Assembly: GCA_937973555.1 (NCBI GenBank) | Contig: CALJKL010000036.1 | Location: forward strand, 1 to 51,158 | Source of the DNA: an uncultured Flavobacteriales bacterium | GTDB lineage: Bacteria; Bacteroidota; Bacteroidia; Flavobacteriales; Weeksellaceae | Direction of reading: 5' to 3' | Length of the DNA: 51,158 bases | Shown here: one piece after another, positions 9,157 to 18,991 of the stretch | Position numbering within the stretch: the first letter of the stretch is position 1 | Layout: each line of letters begins with the position of its first letter | The notes under the pieces: generated by a model | The model's database searches: none | What the model was told of the DNA's origin: nothing | What the model saw: only the letters and a program-made list of their open reading frames with translations | Made by a program: the position numbers and the translations under genes

Positions 9157-9984
9157 ATGGATTTTTTACAAGTTTTTTCTTTTGCAGATGCATGGATTGC
9201 GCTGCTTACCCTTACCTTTTTAGAAATCGTTTTAGGAATAGACAACATTGTTTTTATCTCTATTGTTTCGTCTAAACTAGATGCTAAAGATCAACCTAAA
9301 GCAAGAACGATAGGGCTTTTACTGGCAATGGCGTTCAGGATATTATTGCTTTTTGGTATCAAATGGGTGCTAAGTCTCAATGAAGAATTATTTGGATTTC
9401 ATTTGTCTTGGTTTCACGGAAGTGTAACGGGGCAAAGTTTAATCATTTTTATTGGCGGGCTGTTTTTGTTGTACAAATCGGTTTCCGAAATTCACCACAA
9501 ACTAGAAGGCGAAGAAGAACTTAATGCAGGCTCTATTAAAAAGCCTTCTGTGGGTTCTGCTATTGCTCAGATTGCGGCCCTTAATTTGGTTTTTTCTTTT
9601 GATTCTATTCTTACTGCAGTAGGATTGGTGAGTTTTAAAGAATTTGGAGAAGGAGGTGCATTGGCGATTATGATTATTTCTGTGGTTCTTTCTATTGCTA
9701 TAATGATGGCTTTTGCCGGGCCGGTTTCTAATTTTGTGAACCAACATCCTACCATACAGATTTTGGGTCTTTCTTTCTTGATTCTGATTGGGGTGATGCT
9801 GATTACTGAAGCATCTCACTTGGGTCATTTCAGTTTGTTTGATGAAGAAGTGGGCACCATTCCGAAAGGTTATTTGTATTTTGCCATTTTCTTTTCATTG
9901 GCTGTTGAATTTGTGAATATGAAACTCAGAAAAAATACCAAGCCGGTAGACCTTCATAACTCAGAAAAAATAGACAATTTATAA
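9157..9984 (+). CDS. TerC family integral membrane protein
   Basis: This 275-residue inner-membrane protein has seven or more hydrophobic segments and the TerC hallmarks. Leu-Gly-Ile-Asp-Asn-Ile-Val-Phe-Ile lies in the first helix region and Leu-Val-Phe-Ser-Phe-Asp-Ser-Ile in the middle. The acidic residues in these segments are the conserved metal-related positions. TerC proteins are linked to tellurite resistance and, in several bacteria, to manganese export. The gene stands alone on the plus strand between a divergent transporter gene and a strong terminator. A TAATTTTG element at 9124-9131 could be its -7 promoter box. Confidence 0.88.
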   Translation: MDFLQVFSFADAWIALLTLTFLEIVLGIDNIVFISIVSSKLDAKDQPKARTIGLLLAMAFRILLLFGIKWVLSLNEELFGFHLSWFHGSVTGQSLIIFIGGLFLLYKSVSEIHHKLEGEEELNAGSIKKPSVGSAIAQIAALNLVFSFDSILTAVGLVSFKEFGEGGALAIMIISVVLSIAIMMAFAGPVSNFVNQHPTIQILGLSFLILIGVMLITEASHLGHFSLFDEEVGTIPKGYLYFAIFFSLAVEFVNMKLRKNTKPVDLHNSEKIDNL

Positions 9985-9988
9985 AAAT

Positions 9989-10025
9989 AGAAAGCCCTGA
10001 ATTTTAATGAAATTCAGGGCTTTCT
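9989..10025 (+). terminator. strong terminator after terC
   Basis: A perfect 16-bp stem (9989-10004 and 10010-10025) with a five-base loop begins five bases after the terC stop. The following sequence is only moderately T-rich, but the stem is long and GC-cored (AAGCCCTG). The remaining bases to 10219 hold only the pyrG promoter. Confidence 0.82.
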
Positions 10026-10171
10026 AAATAATAAACTATAAAAAAACTAATTAGGGGATTGAGAACAATTTCATTTCTCTAACGTAAAATAAAATGCCTT
10101 TATTTCTTAAAGAGAAGTTAAAGTAGAAAATTTTTATTTTCAGAAAATTAACTTTTTATTTTAACATAAAA

Positions 10172-10203
10172 TTTGTCTTGTATTCCAAATTCCTTTAATT
10201 TTG
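10172..10203 (+). promoter_or_regulatory. Bacteroidota-type promoter of pyrG
   Basis: TTTG at 10172-10175 and TAATTTTG at 10196-10203 are separated by 20 bases, matching the -33/-7 pattern of the primary sigma factor of this phylum. Transcription would start about 10 bases before the pyrG ATG at 10220. Confidence 0.65.
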
Positions 10204-10219
10204 CCAAAACCTAAATCTA

Positions 10220-11827
10220 ATGAGTAAAAAGAATACCAAATACATCTTTGTAACAGGAGGTGTAACCTCGTCTTTAGGGAAAGGCATTGTTTCGGCTTCT
10301 CTTGGCCTGCTTTTGAAATCCCGAGGTTTTAATGTTACCATTCAGAAGTTAGATCCATACATCAATATAGATCCCGGAACTTTAAACCCTTATGAACATG
10401 GCGAATGTTATGTAACCGAAGACGGTGCAGAAACTGATTTGGATTTAGGCCACTATGAGCGTTTTCTAGATGCTCCTACCTCTCAAAACAATAACGTAAC
10501 GACCGGAAGAATCTATCAAACGGTCATTGAAAAAGAAAGAAAAGGTGATTTCTTAGGGAAAACCGTTCAGGTGATTCCGCATATTACCAATGAAATCAAA
10601 CGCAGAATTAAAATCCTGGCCAAAGAAGACTATGATATCATCATCACGGAAATTGGTGGTACAGTAGGGGATATAGAATCTTTGCCATACATAGAAAGTG
10701 TGCGTCAGTTAAAATGGGAATTGGGAGAAAACAATTCTATGGTCATTCATTTAACCCTCTTACCTTATCTTTCGGCAAGTGGAGAATTGAAGACTAAGCC
10801 TTCTCAGCATTCTGTACGTCAATTAATGGAGGCCGGTATTATGGCAGATGTTTTGGTGTGCAGAACAGAGCATAAAATCACCAAAGACATAAAGGCAAAA
10901 CTAGCACAATTTTGTAATGTGCCTACTGATAATGTTATTGAAAGTATAGATTTGGATACCATTTATGAAGTTCCTATTTATCTTCAAAAACAAAACTTTG
11001 ATGAGGTAGTATTAAAGGAACTAAACCTTCCTGCTACTTCAGAAGCAGATTTAAAAGATTGGAAAAACTTCCTCAAAAAATATAAAAACCCTAAAAAGAA
11101 AATAGAAATTGCTTTGGTGGGTAAATATGTTTCGCTTCAGGATTCGTATAAATCTATTGCTGAAGCCTTCATCCATGCAGGAGCTCATGAAGAAACGGAA
11201 GTAAAGTTGCGCTGGGTATACAGTGGAGATTTAACTGAAGCCAATTTAGCAGAAACCTTCAAAGGAATTGACGGCATGTTGATCGCCCCTGGATTTGGCG
11301 ACAGAGGAATAGAAGGTAAGATTTTGGCTGCAAAATATGCACGCGAAAAACAAATTCCTCTTTTGGGAATCTGTTTGGGCATGCAGATTATGACGATAGA
11401 ATTTGCCAGAAATGTTTTAGGCTTACAAGACGCCAATTCGGCGGAGTTTGATTTAACCACCAAAAATCCTGTTATTTCCATTATGGAAGAACAGAAAAAT
11501 GTGGTGGAAAAAGGAGGAACGATGAGATTGGGTGCATGGAAATGCCAATTGAAATCGGACTCGAAGTTAATGGAAGTCTATGGTGAGAAAAATATCACCG
11601 AAAGACACCGTCACAGATACGAGTTCAATTCTGATTACCTGGAAGATTTCGAAAACAACGGTCTGTATGCATCCGGAATTAATCCTGATACTAAATTGGT
11701 AGAAACTTTGGAGTTGAAAGACCATCCGTTCTATGTTGGGGTACAGTATCACCCGGAATATAAAAGTACAGTGGCAACACCACATCCTTTGTTCATTGCT
11801 TTAGTAAAGGCTGCGAGTAAGAAATAA
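10220..11827 (+). CDS. pyrG: CTP synthase
   Basis: CTP synthase converts UTP to CTP using ATP and ammonia released from glutamine, the last step of pyrimidine nucleotide synthesis. The 535-residue protein has an N-terminal synthetase domain, with Gly-Gly-Val-Thr-Ser-Ser-Leu-Gly-Lys-Gly at about 13-22 and the Mg/ATP region Glu-Ile-Gly-Gly-Thr-Val-Gly-Asp-Ile-Glu. A C-terminal class I glutamine amidotransferase follows, with the triad Cys385 (Gly-Ile-Cys-Leu-Gly-Met), His511 and Glu513. Length is typical of the family. It is expressed from its own promoter; yidC follows 116 bases later. Confidence 0.98.
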   Translation: MSKKNTKYIFVTGGVTSSLGKGIVSASLGLLLKSRGFNVTIQKLDPYINIDPGTLNPYEHGECYVTEDGAETDLDLGHYERFLDAPTSQNNNVTTGRIYQTVIEKERKGDFLGKTVQVIPHITNEIKRRIKILAKEDYDIIITEIGGTVGDIESLPYIESVRQLKWELGENNSMVIHLTLLPYLSASGELKTKPSQHSVRQLMEAGIMADVLVCRTEHKITKDIKAKLAQFCNVPTDNVIESIDLDTIYEVPIYLQKQNFDEVVLKELNLPATSEADLKDWKNFLKKYKNPKKKIEIALVGKYVSLQDSYKSIAEAFIHAGAHEETEVKLRWVYSGDLTEANLAETFKGIDGMLIAPGFGDRGIEGKILAAKYAREKQIPLLGICLGMQIMTIEFARNVLGLQDANSAEFDLTTKNPVISIMEEQKNVVEKGGTMRLGAWKCQLKSDSKLMEVYGEKNITERHRHRYEFNSDYLEDFENNGLYASGINPDTKLVETLELKDHPFYVGVQYHPEYKSTVATPHPLFIALVKAASKK

Positions 11828-11943
11828 TAAAAAATGCCTTTTTGTCAAAAAATTCATATTTTTGTCAGCCAAAATAATTAAAATAAGATAGGGTATAGTT
11901 TTTGAGAAATCTTAAACTTTAATTCTAAAACAAATACAATATA

Positions 11944-13737
11944 ATGCAACAGAATAGCGGATTAGATAAAAATCAACTGATAAGTTTTGTGCTTTTTTCA
12001 GCAATGTTGGTGGCTTTCATGTTTTATTTCCAAAATAAACAGGCAAAACAACAAGAAGCTGATGCAAAACCGAAAACCGAAAAAATAACAAATTCCAACG
12101 CAGCACCTGCGGTAAATATTAATACAGCTGTAAGCAGTGCATCTATTAAAACAGTGAATCTTAAAAATGATTTATTGACTTTGGAATTTTCTACTTTGGG
12201 GGGGCAAATTTCTTCTGCAAAACTCAATAAATATTTTGCGTACGATTCTAAAACAGATAAACACGATCTGCCGCTTTATTTGATCAACAAGAACAATTCT
12301 AATTATGGATTTCAGTTCAAAGTTAAAAACGGTAAAACTTTCAACACCAAAGATTTGGTTTTTGCGCCTCAGGTTTCAGAAAATTCTGTAACGATGACGG
12401 CACAGGCTAATGGTGCTACAATACAGTTTATCTATACGCTTCTAGATCAATACACTTTAGATTTTAATGTCAAAACACAAGGGTTGTCTACTTTAGTTAC
12501 AGATGGAAAGGCTGATTTTAACTGGAACTATGCAGTGAGAGGAATGGAGAAAGGTCGTTCGCAGGAACAAACTCATTCAGAATTTAACTATGCTTTCGGA
12601 AATTACGGCAATACAGATTATGACACCAATGGTTTCGAGGAGCCTGAAGAAACCTTGAATTGGCTAGGTGTTAAGCAGCAGTTTTTTACAACAGTGGTAG
12701 AATCTGAAACAGGTTTTGTACATTCTAAAGGAACGCAGGAAACCGTTAAAGAAGGAGAGTTTTTAAAGAAATTCAATTTTGACGGACAAATAAAACTTTC
12801 TGGTAACGAATTGAATCAGAATTTCAAGTGGTATTTTATGCCTTTGGATTTACCATTGTTAAAATCTTATAAAGGCAAGAAATTCGATTCTATTCTTCCA
12901 TTAGGCTGGAGCTTCATAGGTGCACTGAACAGATATTTCTTTGTGCCAATATATAATGCACTTTCAAGCTGGGGCATCGCTGCAGGATGGGTGATCTTTT
13001 TATTGACGATTGCTACCAAATTGGTGCTTTCTCCGGTGATGTATAAGCAGCACAAGCTGAGTGCTATGATGAAGGTGGTAAAACCTGAAATAGAAGAGGT
13101 AAACGAAAAATACAAGAATGCCGATGCGCTGAAAAAACAACAGGCAACAATGGAAATCTACAGGAAAGCTGGGATTAATCAGATGGCGGGATGTTTGCCG
13201 GCATTGATTCAGATTCCGATTTTCTATGCCTTGTTCCGTTTCTTCCCAAACAATATAGATTTAAGAGGTAAAAGCTTCTGGTTTGTAAATGACTTGACGG
13301 CATATGATGATTTAATTAAACTACCATTCCATATTCCATTAATAGGAGAGCATTTAAGCATATTTGCTATTGCATGTACCGTTGTTATTTTGATATATAC
13401 CATTATGACATCAGGAAACGTACAACAGCCTACACAGGAAGGAATGCCAAACATGAAGGTGATGATGTATATCTTCCCGGTAACATTCTTCTTCTTCCTG
13501 AATACTTCTTCTTCTGGTCTTTCTTGGTATTATTTTGTTTCTAATGCTTTGAACATATTAATTATTTTGGCCATTAAATATTGGATTCTGGATGAAAAGA
13601 AAATTCATGCACAAATCCAAGAAAACAAAGCCAAAGGGCCAAAGCCTGAAGGTAAGTTCCAAAAGCGTATGCGTGAAATGATGGAAAAGGCGCAAGAGCA
13701 ACAAAAACTACAAGAGCAACAGAGAAAGAAAAAATAA
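11944..13737 (+). CDS. yidC: membrane protein insertase YidC
   Basis: YidC inserts and folds inner-membrane proteins, alone or with the Sec translocon. The 597-residue product has an N-terminal membrane anchor (about 11-28) and a large periplasmic beta-domain (about 65-330). The conserved membrane core begins around residue 335, where Trp-Gly-Ile-Ala-Ala-Gly-Trp is followed by Ser-Pro-Val-Met-Tyr-Lys-Gln-His-Lys. Gln-Met-Ala-Gly-Cys-Leu-Pro-Ala-Leu-Ile-Gln-Ile-Pro-Ile-Phe is typical. The tail is Lys/Gln/Glu-rich and probably binds the ribosome. Length and layout match the Gram-negative long form. It ends at a strong terminator shared with rnhB. Confidence 0.97.
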   Translation: MQQNSGLDKNQLISFVLFSAMLVAFMFYFQNKQAKQQEADAKPKTEKITNSNAAPAVNINTAVSSASIKTVNLKNDLLTLEFSTLGGQISSAKLNKYFAYDSKTDKHDLPLYLINKNNSNYGFQFKVKNGKTFNTKDLVFAPQVSENSVTMTAQANGATIQFIYTLLDQYTLDFNVKTQGLSTLVTDGKADFNWNYAVRGMEKGRSQEQTHSEFNYAFGNYGNTDYDTNGFEEPEETLNWLGVKQQFFTTVVESETGFVHSKGTQETVKEGEFLKKFNFDGQIKLSGNELNQNFKWYFMPLDLPLLKSYKGKKFDSILPLGWSFIGALNRYFFVPIYNALSSWGIAAGWVIFLLTIATKLVLSPVMYKQHKLSAMMKVVKPEIEEVNEKYKNADALKKQQATMEIYRKAGINQMAGCLPALIQIPIFYALFRFFPNNIDLRGKSFWFVNDLTAYDDLIKLPFHIPLIGEHLSIFAIACTVVILIYTIMTSGNVQQPTQEGMPNMKVMMYIFPVTFFFFLNTSSSGLSWYYFVSNALNILIILAIKYWILDEKKIHAQIQENKAKGPKPEGKFQKRMREMMEKAQEQQKLQEQQRKKK

Positions 13738-13740
13738 AAC

Positions 13741-13774
13741 AAAAAAGGAACCTTAATTTGAGGTTCCTTTTTTT
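13741..13774. terminator. bidirectional terminator between yidC and rnhB
   Basis: A stem of about 13 bp (13741-13753 with 13761-13774) around a seven-base loop is flanked by an A-run on the left and a T-run on the right. It serves the convergent yidC and rnhB genes. The right arm reaches the rnhB stop codon at 13773. Confidence 0.85.
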
Positions 13775-14354
13775 AATATTCTAATCTGAAGGATTTTCGG
13801 TGGTATTTTGTAGGGCCATATTTTATAAGGGCTTCTTGGTGTTCTTTGGTGGCATAGCCCATGTTGGTATTCCATCCATATTGCGGAAATTCTTCATGCA
13901 GTTCTATCATTAATCTGTCTCTATAGTTTTTTGCCAAAATAGAAGCCGCGGCAATAGATAAGAATTTAGAGTCTCCTTTTATAATACACTGATGGGGGAT
14001 AAAATTGTAAGGGTGAAATTTGTTGCCATCTACCAATATCAATTCCGGTCTGGTTTTCAATTGGTCTAATGCCAAGTGCATGGCGTGGATGCTTGCGTTC
14101 AGAATGTTATGTTGGTCTATAAATTCAGGAGATAGTTCTGCAATAGCATATTCTATAACATATTCTTTTATATATGAATCAAGCTCTAAACGAGTCTTGA
14201 AATTCAGTTTTTTAGAATCATTTACTAGTTTTTGGTCAAAATTTTCATCTAAAATGACAGCCGCTGCGACTACCGGACCACATAAACAGCCCCTTCCCAC
14301 CTCGTCACAACCAGCTTCTGTATAATTTTCTGACCATTTTTTTAGTAAATCCAT
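13773..14354 (-). CDS. rnhB: ribonuclease HII
   Basis: RNase HII cuts the RNA strand of RNA/DNA hybrids and removes single ribonucleotides misincorporated into DNA. From the ATG at 14354 the product is 193 residues. The signature Cys-Asp-Glu-Val-Gly-Arg-Gly puts the metal-binding Asp17 and Glu18 where expected. A further Asp lies in Leu-Ile-Leu-Val-Asp-Gly-Asn-Lys, and the C-terminal Asn-Met-Gly-Tyr-Ala-Thr-Lys-Glu-His segment is conserved. An in-frame ATG at 14366 would add four residues; 14354 gives the usual leader length. It is transcribed convergently with yidC. Confidence 0.95.
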   Translation of the reverse strand: MDLLKKWSENYTEAGCDEVGRGCLCGPVVAAAVILDENFDQKLVNDSKKLNFKTRLELDSYIKEYVIEYAIAELSPEFIDQHNILNASIHAMHLALDQLKTRPELILVDGNKFHPYNFIPHQCIIKGDSKFLSIAAASILAKNYRDRLMIELHEEFPQYGWNTNMGYATKEHQEALIKYGPTKYHRKSFRLEY

Positions 14355-14432
14355 AATTTTTAACAATTAACATGCATTGTCTTTGTAGACCTTGCAAATC
14401 TATTAATTATTTAAGGTTTTTTTAACAAAAAA

Positions 14433-14464
14433 TTTGGACATGTTAAGAAAAATTTGCACATTTG
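14433..14464 (+). promoter_or_regulatory. candidate promoter of the susC/susD pair
   Basis: TTTG at 14433-14436 lies 20 bases before CACATTTG at 14457-14464, a one-base departure from the TAnnTTTG box. A start near 14470 would give a leader of about 20 bases before the ATG at 14489. No sigma/anti-sigma or hybrid two-component regulator gene is adjacent. Confidence 0.45.
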
Positions 14465-14488
14465 CCACATTGAAAAATTTAATTTGAT

Positions 14489-17488
14489 ATGAAGAAACTA
14501 ACAAAAAGCGTTTTAGCGGTTGTTCTTTCTGCGTCGTTTAGTGTTACTTACGCGCAAAAAGTAGACTCTACTAAAACCAAAGATATCGAAGGCGTTGTAG
14601 TTACAGCCTTGGGTATTAAAAGAGAGAAAAAATCTTTAGGTTATGCTTCTCAAGAAGTAAAAGCAGATGCTTTAACTAATGGTACCACTAAAACAGGTAA
14701 CGTTGCTTCTTTACTTTCTGGTAAAGTTGCGGGGTTAAATGTTAATACCAACAATAACTTTGGAGGTTCATCTAACCTTGTAATCAGAGGTATTAAAACT
14801 TTGGGTGGTGGTAACCCACTTATCGTAATTGATGGTTCTCCTGTAAACAACAGTATGTTGTACGGGTCTGCTTTCGACTACGGTAACTTCTTACAAGATA
14901 TTAACCAAGAAGATGTAGAATCTATCAACGTATTGAAAGGTGCTGCTGCATCTGCTCTATATGGTGAAAGAGGTTTGAACGGTGTAATCGTTATCGTTAC
15001 TAAAAATGGTAAAGGTAAAGATGATGGTTCTTGGGGTGTAACTTTATCTTCAAGCGTTCAAGGAGGAATCATTGATAAAACTACTTTCCCTAAATACCAA
15101 GATAAATATGGTGCAGGTTACGACCCATCTTTCTATACAGGTACTGCTGCTGATGGTAAGTATTATGTAAACTTCCCTGAAGATGCTTCTTGGGGTCCTA
15201 AGTTTGATCCAAACTTATTGGTTTACCACTGGGATTCATTTGATAAAACTTCTCCTAACTATGGAAAAGCAATGCCATGGGTAGCTGCTAAAAATGGACC
15301 AATCAAATTCTTTGATACTCCATATTCATACTCGAATTCAGTGTCTTTAGAAAAAGGAAACAAAAATGGTAACTTCAGTTTGTCATATGATAACCTTATT
15401 TCTAATGGTTTGATGCCAAACTCAGATTTAAACAAAAATACTTTATCTACTAAAGTTAATTACAACTTAACAGATAAGTTACATGCTACTATTTTTAGTA
15501 CTTTGACTCTTCAAAGAACAAAAGGTCGTAACGAAACTGGATATAGCGACAACATCGTTTCAGGTTTCAGACAATGGTGGCAAACCAACGTTGATGTTTT
15601 ATCACTTAAAAATGCTTATTTCAATAATTTAGCTGCTTATGGTGTAACAAACAGTAACGTAACTTGGAACAGAGTAGATGCTTCTGATTCTAGCCCAATC
15701 TTCTGGAATAACCCATATTTCCAAAGATACCAAAACTATCAGTCTGATAACAGAACAAGATCTTTCAGCTATGCTCAAGTTTCTTATGACGTTATGAAAG
15801 GATTAAGCGTTACTGGTAAATTGTCTTATGATAACAATAACATGTATATCCAAAACAGATTGGCAGTAGGTTCATTAGCTCAGTCTTTTGGGCAATCAGG
15901 TAAAGATGTTGCTTCTGGTTATGCAAGACAAAACATTAACATGAGCGAAACCAACTATGATTTATTCGCAAACTATAAATTTGATATCTTATCAGATTTA
16001 AATGTAAGCGGTATCGTAGGGGGTAACGTAAGAAGAAACTATTATAACTCTATCTATAACTCTACAGAAGGTGGTCTTGTAGTACCAGGATTATATGCAT
16101 TAGGTAACTCTGCAGCTTCAGTTTTAGCTCCATCAGAAGATGAATACACTACTGTTACAGCGAGTGCTTATGCTACAGCTTCTTTTGACTTCAAAAAGAC
16201 TTATTATTTAGATGTTACTGCTAGATACGATAAGAGTTCTACTTTACCAAAAGGAAACAACACTTATTTCTATCCATCTGTAACAGGTGCGGTAATTTTA
16301 TCTGAAATCATTAAGCCAGATTTCTTAAACTTCTGGAAAGTAAGAGCTAACTATGCTGAGGTAGGAGGAACTGCTGATGCATATCAGTTAGTAAGTACTT
16401 ATTCTCCTGCGGGAATTTTTAATTCAAGCGTAGGGATCTTCAGCTCTGTAACAACTTTGAAAAATTCAGGATTAAAACCACAAAGATCTAAAGAATTTGA
16501 GGTAGGTACTGAATTTAAAGTATTGAACAACAGAGTAAGCGTAGACTTAGCATACTATGATACTAAAACTTTCGACCAAATTATTACCTTACCTGTATCT
16601 TCTGGAAGTGGTGCAACTGCTGCTGTTATCAATGCAGGACAAATCAATAACTCTGGGATTGAGGTACAATTAGGTTTAGTACCAGTTAAAACATCTGATT
16701 TCACTTGGAATCTTGATTTAAACTGGTCTAAAAACAAAAATAAAGTGGTTAGTTTATTACACAATGGTGTAACTGATGTATCTAACATCTTATTAAACTC
16801 TTTCCAAGGTGGTGTTTCTATCAATGCTAGAGAAGGAGAAACTTGGGGTACTTTAATTGGTAAAGATTATGTTTACTTAAACGGTACACCAGTTATCAAT
16901 GCTACTACGGGTAGATATTTAACTCAAGCCAACCAAATCATTGGTAATGCAACTCCAGATTGGTTAGGTGGTGTTAGAAACTCATTCAACTACAAATCTT
17001 TATCATTCAGCTTCTTAATTGACGTTAAACATGGTGGTGATGTATTCTCTACAGATATGTACTACGGTTTAGCAACTGGTCTTTATACAGAAACTGCTAT
17101 TGGTACTATGAGAGAAACAGGTGTGGTATGGCCAGGTGTTAACCCTAATGGTAATCCAAACACTACTGTAACTGCAAGTCCATCTGCATTTGGTGCATTA
17201 GACGGTTACGCTCGTATGCCTGCTAAGAGATTCGTATATGATGCTTCTTATGTTAAATTAAGAGAAGCGAGTATCGGATACAGTATTCCTAAATCTCTAT
17301 TAGCTGGAACTTTCGTAAGAGATGCTAAAATCTCTATTGTAGGAAGAAACTTGTGGATCATTCACAAAAACTTACCTTATGCTGATCCTGAAGCTAGTGT
17401 TGGTGGTGGTATCAGAACTTATGGTTATTCAATTGGTACATTACCAACTACAAGAGATATAGGTGTTAACGTAACATTGAAGTTTTAA
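14489..17488 (+). CDS. SusC/RagA-family TonB-linked outer membrane protein
   Basis: This is a 999-residue TonB-dependent transporter. A signal peptide (about residues 1-22, Thr-Tyr-Ala-Gln) is followed directly by a short region with Val-Val-Val-Thr-Ala-Leu-Gly-Ile, the usual start of the plug domain. The plug shows Val-Ile-Arg-Gly and Ser-Ile-Asn-Val-Leu-Lys-Gly-Ala-Ala-Ala-Ser-Ala-Leu-Tyr-Gly. A long beta barrel ends in Val-Thr-Leu-Lys-Phe. The N-terminal carboxypeptidase-regulatory-like extension found in many SusC proteins is missing. Together with the SusD-like lipoprotein that follows, it should import an oligomeric nutrient energised by TonB/ExbBD; the substrate is not evident. Codon choice is strongly biased (GGT, GCT, TCT, AAA), as in highly expressed genes. 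Confidence 0.93.
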   Translation: MKKLTKSVLAVVLSASFSVTYAQKVDSTKTKDIEGVVVTALGIKREKKSLGYASQEVKADALTNGTTKTGNVASLLSGKVAGLNVNTNNNFGGSSNLVIRGIKTLGGGNPLIVIDGSPVNNSMLYGSAFDYGNFLQDINQEDVESINVLKGAAASALYGERGLNGVIVIVTKNGKGKDDGSWGVTLSSSVQGGIIDKTTFPKYQDKYGAGYDPSFYTGTAADGKYYVNFPEDASWGPKFDPNLLVYHWDSFDKTSPNYGKAMPWVAAKNGPIKFFDTPYSYSNSVSLEKGNKNGNFSLSYDNLISNGLMPNSDLNKNTLSTKVNYNLTDKLHATIFSTLTLQRTKGRNETGYSDNIVSGFRQWWQTNVDVLSLKNAYFNNLAAYGVTNSNVTWNRVDASDSSPIFWNNPYFQRYQNYQSDNRTRSFSYAQVSYDVMKGLSVTGKLSYDNNNMYIQNRLAVGSLAQSFGQSGKDVASGYARQNINMSETNYDLFANYKFDILSDLNVSGIVGGNVRRNYYNSIYNSTEGGLVVPGLYALGNSAASVLAPSEDEYTTVTASAYATASFDFKKTYYLDVTARYDKSSTLPKGNNTYFYPSVTGAVILSEIIKPDFLNFWKVRANYAEVGGTADAYQLVSTYSPAGIFNSSVGIFSSVTTLKNSGLKPQRSKEFEVGTEFKVLNNRVSVDLAYYDTKTFDQIITLPVSSGSGATAAVINAGQINNSGIEVQLGLVPVKTSDFTWNLDLNWSKNKNKVVSLLHNGVTDVSNILLNSFQGGVSINAREGETWGTLIGKDYVYLNGTPVINATTGRYLTQANQIIGNATPDWLGGVRNSFNYKSLSFSFLIDVKHGGDVFSTDMYYGLATGLYTETAIGTMRETGVVWPGVNPNGNPNTTVTASPSAFGALDGYARMPAKRFVYDASYVKLREASIGYSIPKSLLAGTFVRDAKISIVGRNLWIIHKNLPYADPEASVGGGIRTYGYSIGTLPTTRDIGVNVTLKF

Positions 17489-17505
17489 TTAAAAAATTAT
17501 TTAAA

Positions 17506-18933
17506 ATGAAAAAATTATTAAGTACTATATTTTTAGGGGTCTTAGCAACTTTTACTTTGACTTCTTGTGAGAGTGACATTACCGCTCTTAACGTTGACGC
17601 TAAACACCCTCAAGTATTGCCTTCTGCCAACTTGATGGCTATGGGACAACAGCAACAGTTTTATTATGCTTTCACTGGAAGTGTTAACCATAATAACTAC
17701 AGATTCTTTGTACAACAATGGTCTGAAACTACTTATACTGATGAGGTGAATTATGACTTGGTTACTCGTAACCAACCAAGAAACCTTTTTAACAGATTGT
17801 ATGTCTATACATTACAAAACTACGATCAGGCTAAGAAGAATCTTGCTACTGAAGGAAATACAGCTGCTGTTGCTAATAACAAATGGGCTGCATTAGAAAT
17901 TGCTTCTGTTTTCGCATGGGAACAAGCAGTAGACTCTTTTGGTGATATTCCTTATTCTCAAGCTTTACAAGCTTCAGGTGGTCAATATGCACCTGCTTAT
18001 GATGATGCTAAAACTATCTATACAGATCTTTTCAAGAGATTAGATGCTGCTATCGCTAAAATTACTACTTCTGAATCTGGTTATACTACTGGTGATTTAG
18101 TATATGGTGGTAACATGACGAAGTGGAAAAAATTAGCAAACTCTTTAAAATTAAGATTGGCAATGAATCTTGCTGATGTAGATGCTACTACTTCTAAAGC
18201 TATGGCTGAAGCAGCTGTAACTGGTGGGGTAATGACTGCTGATGCTGATTCTTATTCATTAAAATTTGATGGAGGTACTTTCACCAATCCAGTTTATGAT
18301 GATCTAGTTGCTTCAGGAAGATATGACTTCGTGCCTGCTAAGCCGGTTATCGATATGATGAATACAAAAGCTGACCCTAGAAGAGCTGTATGGTTTACTA
18401 CTGTTAGTGGTAACTATGTAGGTGGTGTATTCGGTTCATTGAACCCTTATGGTAACTACTCTCACATGTCTTCATTCTTCTTAGCTCCTAATGCTCCTGC
18501 TAACCTATTAAGCTATACAGAAGTATTATTCTTAAAAGCTGAAGGTGCTGCTAGAGGTTACAACATGGGTGGTACAGCTGCTGCATTATTTGCTGCTGCT
18601 CAACAAGCTTCAATGGATGAAAACGGAGTTTCTGCTACAGATGCTGCTGCTTATTTGGCTGCTAATACTTATGATGCTACCAACTGGAAGAGATCTATTG
18701 GTCAAGAAGCTTGGATCGCTTTATTCAACAGAGCTTTTGCTGCTTGGAACTTCACAAGAAGATTAGATAATCCAAACTTACAAGCTCCTACTAACTCTAA
18801 AACTACTACAGTTCCGTATAGAATGCCTTACTCAGATCAAGAGTATGTGTTAAATAAAACTAACGTTACTGCTGCAGCTACTAAGATTGGTGGTGATAAA
18901 GCTGAAACTAAACTATTCTGGGATAAATTCTAA
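17506..18933 (+). CDS. SusD/RagB-like nutrient-binding outer membrane lipoprotein
   Basis: The 475-residue protein has a lipoprotein signal (Thr-Leu-Thr-Ser-Cys, lipidated Cys at residue 21). It resembles the second SusD group, the nutrient-binding outer membrane lipoproteins, rather than classical SusD. Typical features are the early Asn-Val-Asp-Ala-Lys-His-Pro region, helical repeats with many Ala and Tyr, Tyr-Thr-Glu-Val-Leu-Phe-Leu-Lys-Ala-Glu-Gly-Ala in the middle, and Tyr-Arg-Met-Pro-Tyr near the end. Such proteins cap the SusC barrel and bind substrate at the cell surface. The gene follows susC by 17 bases, shares its codon bias, and ends at a strong terminator. Confidence 0.92.
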   Translation: MKKLLSTIFLGVLATFTLTSCESDITALNVDAKHPQVLPSANLMAMGQQQQFYYAFTGSVNHNNYRFFVQQWSETTYTDEVNYDLVTRNQPRNLFNRLYVYTLQNYDQAKKNLATEGNTAAVANNKWAALEIASVFAWEQAVDSFGDIPYSQALQASGGQYAPAYDDAKTIYTDLFKRLDAAIAKITTSESGYTTGDLVYGGNMTKWKKLANSLKLRLAMNLADVDATTSKAMAEAAVTGGVMTADADSYSLKFDGGTFTNPVYDDLVASGRYDFVPAKPVIDMMNTKADPRRAVWFTTVSGNYVGGVFGSLNPYGNYSHMSSFFLAPNAPANLLSYTEVLFLKAEGAARGYNMGGTAAALFAAAQQASMDENGVSATDAAAYLAANTYDATNWKRSIGQEAWIALFNRAFAAWNFTRRLDNPNLQAPTNSKTTTVPYRMPYSDQEYVLNKTNVTAAATKIGGDKAETKLFWDKF

Positions 18934-18958
18934 TTTATTTCAAAATAAATACAATAAG

Positions 18959-18986
18959 ACCACCCGATTTTCGGGTGGTTTTTTTA
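18959..18986 (+). terminator. terminator after the susC/susD pair
   Basis: A perfect 9-bp GC-rich stem (ACCACCCGA, 18959-18967, with 18971-18979) around a TTT loop is followed by a run of seven or more T. It ends the susC/susD transcript just before the argS promoter element. Confidence 0.9.
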
Positions 18987-18991
18987 TTTAT

